A stretch of 64,000 bases of DNA from Streptomyces celluloflavus. GTDB lineage: Bacteria > Actinomycetota > Actinomycetes > Streptomycetales > Streptomycetaceae. The DNA is taken from contig JOEL01000011.1 in NCBI GenBank assembly GCA_000720995.1, forward strand, positions 117,995 to 181,994, written 5' to 3'. Each line of letters begins with the position of its first letter. Position 1 is the stretch's first letter. Shown here piece after piece: positions 59,442 through 64,000 of this stretch. Under the pieces are notes generated by a model. The model saw nothing but the letters and a program-made list of their open reading frames with translations, had not been told where the DNA came from and ran no database searches. The position numbers were made by a program, and so were the translations under genes.

Positions 59442-62400
59442 GTGGTTTCGGTGACTGGCCAGCAGGGCGCTGACGCGCGTGGGACCGGCAGGACGCCCGC
59501 AGGCGGGGCCGCGACGCTCCCGGCGCTCTTCGAGGCACAGGCGGCACGGACTCCGCAGCGGATCGCGGTGACCGCCGCGGACACCGAACTCACCTACGCG
59601 GAGCTCAACGCGCGGGCCAACCGCCTCGCGCACCACCTGATCGCGCAGGGCGTCGGCCCCGAGCGGACGGTCGGCCTGATGTTCTCCCGCTCCGCGGAGC
59701 TGGTCGTCGCGGTGCTCGGCGTGCTCAAGGCGGGCGCGGCCTACGTCCCCCTCGACCCCGACTACCCGGCCGAGCGCCTCGCGCAGACCCTCGCCGACGC
59801 CCGCCCCGCCCTGCTGATCGGCGAGACCGACCGGGGGCTCACCACCGGCATCCCGCAGATCGTGCTCGACGCGCCGGCCACCGCCGCCCTGATCGCCGCG
59901 CGGCCCGACCACGACCCCACCGAGGAGCACCGCGGCGCACCGCTGCTGCCCGGCACCGCCGCGTACGTCATCTACACCTCCGGCTCCACCGGCCGACCCA
60001 AGGGCGTGGTGATCCCGCACCACAACGTGCTGCGCCTGTTCTCCGCCACCGAGCAGTGGTTCGGCTTCGGCGAGGAGGACGTCTGGACCCTCTTCCACTC
60101 CTACGCCTTCGACTTCTCGGTCTGGGAGCTGTGGGGCGCCCTGCTGCACGGCGGGCGCCTGGTCGTGGTGCCGTTCGAGACCAGCCGCGCACCCGGCAGG
60201 TTCCGGGCGCTGCTGGCGGACGAGGGCGTCACCGTCCTCAACCAGACCCCGTCGGCCTTCTACCAGCTGATGCAGGCCGAGCGGAGCGCCCCCGCACCGG
60301 CGCCGCCGCTGCGCCTGCGCACCGTGGTTTTCGGCGGCGAACCCCTCGACCCGGCCCGGCTCGCCGACTGGTACCGCCACCACCCGGACGACGCCCCGCG
60401 CCTGGTCAACATGTACGGCATCACCGAGACCACGGTGCACGTCACCTACGCCGCCCTCGACCGGTCCGACGCCGCCCCGGGGGCGGCCGGCGGTATCGGC
60501 CTGCCCATCCCCGACCTGCGCGCCTACGTCCTCGACGGGCTGACGCCCACCGCCCCCGGCGAGGCCGGCGAACTGTACGTCGGCGGCGCCGGCCTCGCCC
60601 GCGGCTACCTCGGCGCGCCCGGCCTGACCTCGGAACGCTTCCTCGCCGACCCGTTCGGCCCGGCGGGCAGCCGGATGTACCGCACCGGCGATGTCGTCCG
60701 CCGGCTCCCCGACGGCGGCCTGGAGTTCGTCGGCCGCGCCGACAGCCAGGTCAAGGTCCGCGGTTTCCGTATCGAACCGGGCGAGATCGAGGCCGTACTC
60801 GCCGCACACCCGCAGGTCGGCCAGGCCGCCGTCGTCGTCCGGGAGGACCGCCCCGACGACAAGCAGCTGGTCGCCTATGTCGTCCCCGCCGACGACGGCA
60901 CCGCCGCCTCGGACGAGACCGACACCGCGACCCGCGAACAGGTCGATGAATGGCGCGAGATCTTCGACGCCCAGTACGAGGGCGCCGCCGCGGCCACCTT
61001 CGGCGAGAACTTCGTCGGCTGGAACAGCAGTTACGACGGCACACCCATCCCGCTGGACGAGATGCTCCAGTGGCGCGACGCCACCCTCGACCGCATCCGG
61101 CAGCTGCGCCCGCGCCGGGTGATGGAGATCGGCGTCGGCACCGGCCTCCTCCTGGCCCATCTGGCACCCGACTGCGAGACCTACTGGGGCACCGACCTGT
61201 CCCCCCGCGTCATCGAGGCGCTGCAGGAACAGCTCGCCGACCGCCCCGGCCTGGCCGCGAAGCTCACCCTGCGCGCCCAGGCCGCCGACGACACCACCGG
61301 CCTGCCCGAAGGCCATTTCGACGTGGTGGTCATCAACTCCGTCAGCCAGTGCTTCCCGAGCGGCGCCTACCTCGCCGACGTGCTGCGCAAGGCCGTCTCG
61401 CTGGCCGCACCCGGCGGCGCCGTCTTCGTCGGCGACGTACGCAACCTCAGCTCGCTGCGCTCCTTCCGCAGCGCCATCGAGCTGCGCCGGGCGCGCCTCG
61501 ACGACGACCCGGCCCGGGTCCGCCAGGCCATCGAGCGGGCCCTGGTGCTGGAGAAGGACCTGCTCGCCGAACCGGAGTTCTTCACCGCCCTCGCCGCCGC
61601 CGACCCCACCGTCGCGGGCGTCGACATCCGGCTGCGGCGCGGCGCGCCGCACAACGAACTGACCCGGTACCGCTACGACGCGGTGCTGTTCAAGCGGGGC
61701 CGCCCCGTCCTGGACGCGACGCACGCCACCGGCACCGCCTACGGCCGGGACCTCGACGGCCTCGACGGCATCAAGGCCCTGCTCGGCGCGGACCACCCGG
61801 CGACGCCGCAGGGCCCGGCCGTGCTGCGGGTCACCGGGGTGCCCAACGCCCGGGTGGCGCCCGAGACGACGGCGATGCGCGCCCTCGACAAGGGCGAACC
61901 GCTCGCCCACGTACGGGAGCAGTTCACGCTCACCGCCGGTGTGGACCCCGAGGAGCTGCACGCGCTGGGCGAGGCGATGGGTTACCGCACCGAGATCACC
62001 TGGTCCGCCGCCGCGGCCGACCGGATGGACGTGATCTTCGTATCCCGCGTGGGCGCGGCGGCGGGGGACCGGGAGCCGGACCTGGTGGGCACCTACCTGC
62101 CCGCCACCCGGCCCCGCACCCCCGAGCGGCACGCGAACAACCCGGTCGCCACCCGCGGCAGCGGTGTCCTGCTGCACGAACTGCGCGACTACGCCAAGGA
62201 GCACCTGCCCGCCCACATGGTGCCCGCCGCCGTCCTGCGCATCGAACGGCTGCCGCTCACCGTCAACGGCAAACTGGACCGGCGTGCCCTGCCCGCCCCG
62301 GAGTTCGAGAGCGCCGGGGGCCGGGCGCCGAGGTCGGCGCGCGAAGAGGCGCTGTGCGGCCTGTTCCGCGAGGTGCTGGGCGTCGACGGCGTCGGCATCG

Positions 62401-64000
62401 ACGACAGCTTCTTCGACCTCGGCGGGCACTCCCTGCTCGCCACCCGCCTGGTCAGCCGGGTCCGCGCCGAGCTCGGCGTGGAGATGTCGATCCGGGTGCT
62501 CTTCGAGGCCCCCAGGGTGGCCGAGCTGGCCGAACGCCTGGACGCCACCACCCGCGCCCGCCTCCCCCTCACCGCCCGCCCGCGCCCGGAGCGGCTGCCG
62601 CTGTCCTCCGCCCAGCACCGGCTCTGGTTCCTGCACAGCCTGGACAAGGAGGCCGGCACCTACACGATTCCGTGGGCGCTGCGGCTGACGGGGCGGCTGG
62701 ACGCCGGGGCGCTGCGGGCGGCGCTCGGCGATGTGGTGGCGCGCCACGAGGTGCTGCGCACGGTCTTCCCGGAGGTGGACGGGGAGCCGTATCAGCTGGT
62801 GCTGGCGGCGGCAGACGCCCGGCCGGAACTGGACGAGATCGCCGGGCCCGCCTCGCTGGCCGGGCTCCGGCCCGTACTGGACGAGGCGGCCCGCCACCGC
62901 TTCAACCTCGCCACCGAACTGCCCGTCCGCGGACGGCTGTACCGGCTGGGGGAGAGCGGGGACGAGTTCGTTCTGCTGCTGCTGTTCCATCACATCGCGT
63001 GTGACGGGTGGTCGTATGCGCCGCTCGCCCACGATCTGATGGCGGCCTACGAGGCGCGGTGCGCGGGAGCCGCCCCCGAGCTGCCGGCACTGCCGGTGCA
63101 GTACGCCGACTACACCCTCTGGCAGCGGGAGCTGCTGGGGGACGAGAACGACCCGGAAAGTGTGCTCGCCCGGCAAGTCGCTTACTGGAAGGGGCAGTTG
63201 GCGGGTCTGCCGGAGCGGATCGAACTGCCGACGGACCGGCCTCGGCCGGCGGTCGCCTCACAGCGGGGCGACATGGTGCGCTTCGAGTGGGACGCGGAGC
63301 TGCACGGGAAGCTGAGTGAGCTGGCGCGGGCCGAGGGCGCGAGTCTGTTCATGGTGTTGCAGGCGGGCCTTGCGGTGCTGTTGTCGCGGTTGGGTGCCGG
63401 GGATGACATTCCGATCGGTATGCCGATCGCGGGGCGTACGGATGAGGCGCTGGACGATCTGGTCGGGTTTTTCGTCAATACGTTGGTGATGCGGACGGAT
63501 ACGTCGGGGAATCCGTCGTTCCGGGAGCTGCTCGGGCGGGTGCGGGAGACCGCTCTCGGTGCGTACGCAAACCAGGACGTGCCGTTCGAGCATCTGGTGG
63601 AGGTGCTCAACCCCGAGCGGTCGATGTCCCATCACCCGCTCTTCCAGGTGTCGTTGGCGGTCCAGAACGCCGCGGATGTGGAGCTGCGGGTGCCCGGACT
63701 GCGAATCGGTGCCCAGCTTTTGTCGAATGGTGGCACGCGTTTTGACGCTTTCTTCAGTGTGACGGAGAAGGTGGATGGTGTGGGTGGGCCGAGTGGGCTT
63801 TCGGGGTTTGTTGAGTTTTCGACTGATGTGTTTGATCGGGTGTCGGTGGAGCGGTTGGTGGGGCGGTTTGAGCGTGTGTTGCGGGCTGTGGTGATGGATG
63901 CGGGTGGTTTGTTGAGTGGGGTTGGTGTGTTGGGTGGGGTGGAGCGTGGGGAGTTGTTGGGTTTGGGGCGTGGTGGGGTTGTTTCGGGTGTGGTGGGTGG
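59442..64000 (+). CDS. Non-ribosomal peptide synthetase, A-MT-T-C... (3' partial)
   Basis: The frame is open to the end of the window (about 1520 codons). Order: adenylation domain (from residue 20; [11 protein letters not shown] near 176, NMYGITETT near 323, [11 protein letters not shown] near 440), a methyltransferase inserted before the end of the A domain (510-760, motif [15 protein letters not shown] near 559), the A10 [10 protein letters not shown] near 945, a carrier protein (LGGHS near 993) and a condensation domain (from 1048; HHIACDGWS near 1183). No C domain precedes the first A, so this is an initiation module. The pocket residues read as D-F-W-N-V-G-M-V-H-K, nearly the threonine code. 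The MT position suggests N-methylation. GTG at 59442 with CAGGGGG upstream; an in-frame TGA lies just before. Next module outside the window. Confidence 0.92.
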   Translation, partial: MVSVTGQQGADARGTGRTPAGGAATLPALFEAQAARTPQRIAVTAADTELTYAELNARANRLAHHLIAQGVGPERTVGLMFSRSAELVVAVLGVLKAGAAYVPLDPDYPAERLAQTLADARPALLIGETDRGLTTGIPQIVLDAPATAALIAARPDHDPTEEHRGAPLLPGTAAYVIYTSGSTGRPKGVVIPHHNVLRLFSATEQWFGFGEEDVWTLFHSYAFDFSVWELWGALLHGGRLVVVPFETSRAPGRFRALLADEGVTVLNQTPSAFYQLMQAERSAPAPAPPLRLRTVVFGGEPLDPARLADWYRHHPDDAPRLVNMYGITETTVHVTYAALDRSDAAPGAAGGIGLPIPDLRAYVLDGLTPTAPGEAGELYVGGAGLARGYLGAPGLTSERFLADPFGPAGSRMYRTGDVVRRLPDGGLEFVGRADSQVKVRGFRIEPGEIEAVLAAHPQVGQAAVVVREDRPDDKQLVAYVVPADDGTAASDETDTATREQVDEWREIFDAQYEGAAAATFGENFVGWNSSYDGTPIPLDEMLQWRDATLDRIRQLRPRRVMEIGVGTGLLLAHLAPDCETYWGTDLSPRVIEALQEQLADRPGLAAKLTLRAQAADDTTGLPEGHFDVVVINSVSQCFPSGAYLADVLRKAVSLAAPGGAVFVGDVRNLSSLRSFRSAIELRRARLDDDPARVRQAIERALVLEKDLLAEPEFFTALAAADPTVAGVDIRLRRGAPHNELTRYRYDAVLFKRGRPVLDATHATGTAYGRDLDGLDGIKALLGADHPATPQGPAVLRVTGVPNARVAPETTAMRALDKGEPLAHVREQFTLTAGVDPEELHALGEAMGYRTEITWSAAAADRMDVIFVSRVGAAAGDREPDLVGTYLPATRPRTPERHANNPVATRGSGVLLHELRDYAKEHLPAHMVPAAVLRIERLPLTVNGKLDRRALPAPEFESAGGRAPRSAREEALCGLFREVLGVDGVGIDDSFFDLGGHSLLATRLVSRVRAELGVEMSIRVLFEAPRVAELAERLDATTRARLPLTARPRPERLPLSSAQHRLWFLHSLDKEAGTYTIPWALRLTGRLDAGALRAALGDVVARHEVLRTVFPEVDGEPYQLVLAAADARPELDEIAGPASLAGLRPVLDEAARHRFNLATELPVRGRLYRLGESGDEFVLLLLFHHIACDGWSYAPLAHDLMAAYEARCAGAAPELPALPVQYADYTLWQRELLGDENDPESVLARQVAYWKGQLAGLPERIELPTDRPRPAVASQRGDMVRFEWDAELHGKLSELARAEGASLFMVLQAGLAVLLSRLGAGDDIPIGMPIAGRTDEALDDLVGFFVNTLVMRTDTSGNPSFRELLGRVRETALGAYANQDVPFEHLVEVLNPERSMSHHPLFQVSLAVQNAADVELRVPGLRIGAQLLSNGGTRFDAFFSVTEKVDGVGGPSGLSGFVEFSTDVFDRVSVERLVGRFERVLRAVVMDAGGLLSGVGVLGGVERGELLGLGRGGVVSGVVG

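Overview
The window is chromosomal DNA of a Streptomyces-type actinomycete. The GC content is very high with C/G-ending codons, GTG and TTG starts are common, and the gene order (second nuo cluster, htpX, yajQ, tRNA-Tyr, tRNA-Thr/Met, rpmG, MaoC pair, murB, tRNA-Trp, secE, nusG, rplKA, rplJL, rpoBC) matches the central core of Streptomyces chromosomes. Assignments were made by reading translated sequence and motifs; no database search was possible.

Layout. 1-13.9 kb: the end of a MinD/ParA-like gene, then a tightly coupled 10-gene partial complex I operon (nuoABCHIJKLMN, without D, E, F, G), htpX, a YccF-type membrane protein and a two-domain ABM monooxygenase. 14.0-26.4 kb: a 12.4 kb integrative element bounded by a 14-bp direct repeat. 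Its right copy is the last codons of yajQ. It carries integrase, excisionase, a prim-pol/ATPase replication module, a GntR regulator facing four tandem decamers, an iteron-like cluster, a Scr1/DUF397-type pair, small-protein genes and a radical SAM plus isoaspartyl-methyltransferase-like pair. No conjugative FtsK/Tra gene is visible. 26.4-51 kb: housekeeping genes including yajQ, four tRNAs, a multidomain PP2C phosphatase, an amidohydrolase, rpmG, a MaoC pair, murB, an adenosine deaminase, an aminotransferase, secE-nusG, rplKA, a lipoprotein, rplJL and rpoBC. 51-64 kb: a DUF1707 protein, a LuxR-type regulator, and then a biosynthetic gene cluster next to rpoC.

The most interesting part is that cluster. 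A five-gene leftward operon encodes a DpgC-like CoA-thioester dioxygenase, an HpgT/PglE-like aminotransferase and a 2-oxo acid dehydrogenase E1alpha/E1beta/E2 set. It is divergent from a large NRPS that starts with an A-MT-T module whose specificity pocket reads as threonine and which runs off the window. No dpgA, dpgB or dpgD is seen here. The gene set suggests an arylglycine route: arylpyruvate to arylacetyl-CoA (E1/E2), to arylglyoxylate (DpgC-like), to arylglycine (aminotransferase), feeding the NRPS. The shared intergenic region carries repeated motifs and palindromes that look like operators.

The integrative element is the second point of interest. It targets a protein gene (3' end of yajQ) close to tRNA-Tyr, carries paired TGTGCCC arm-like repeats at both ends, and contains an uncharacterised radical SAM/methyltransferase pair.
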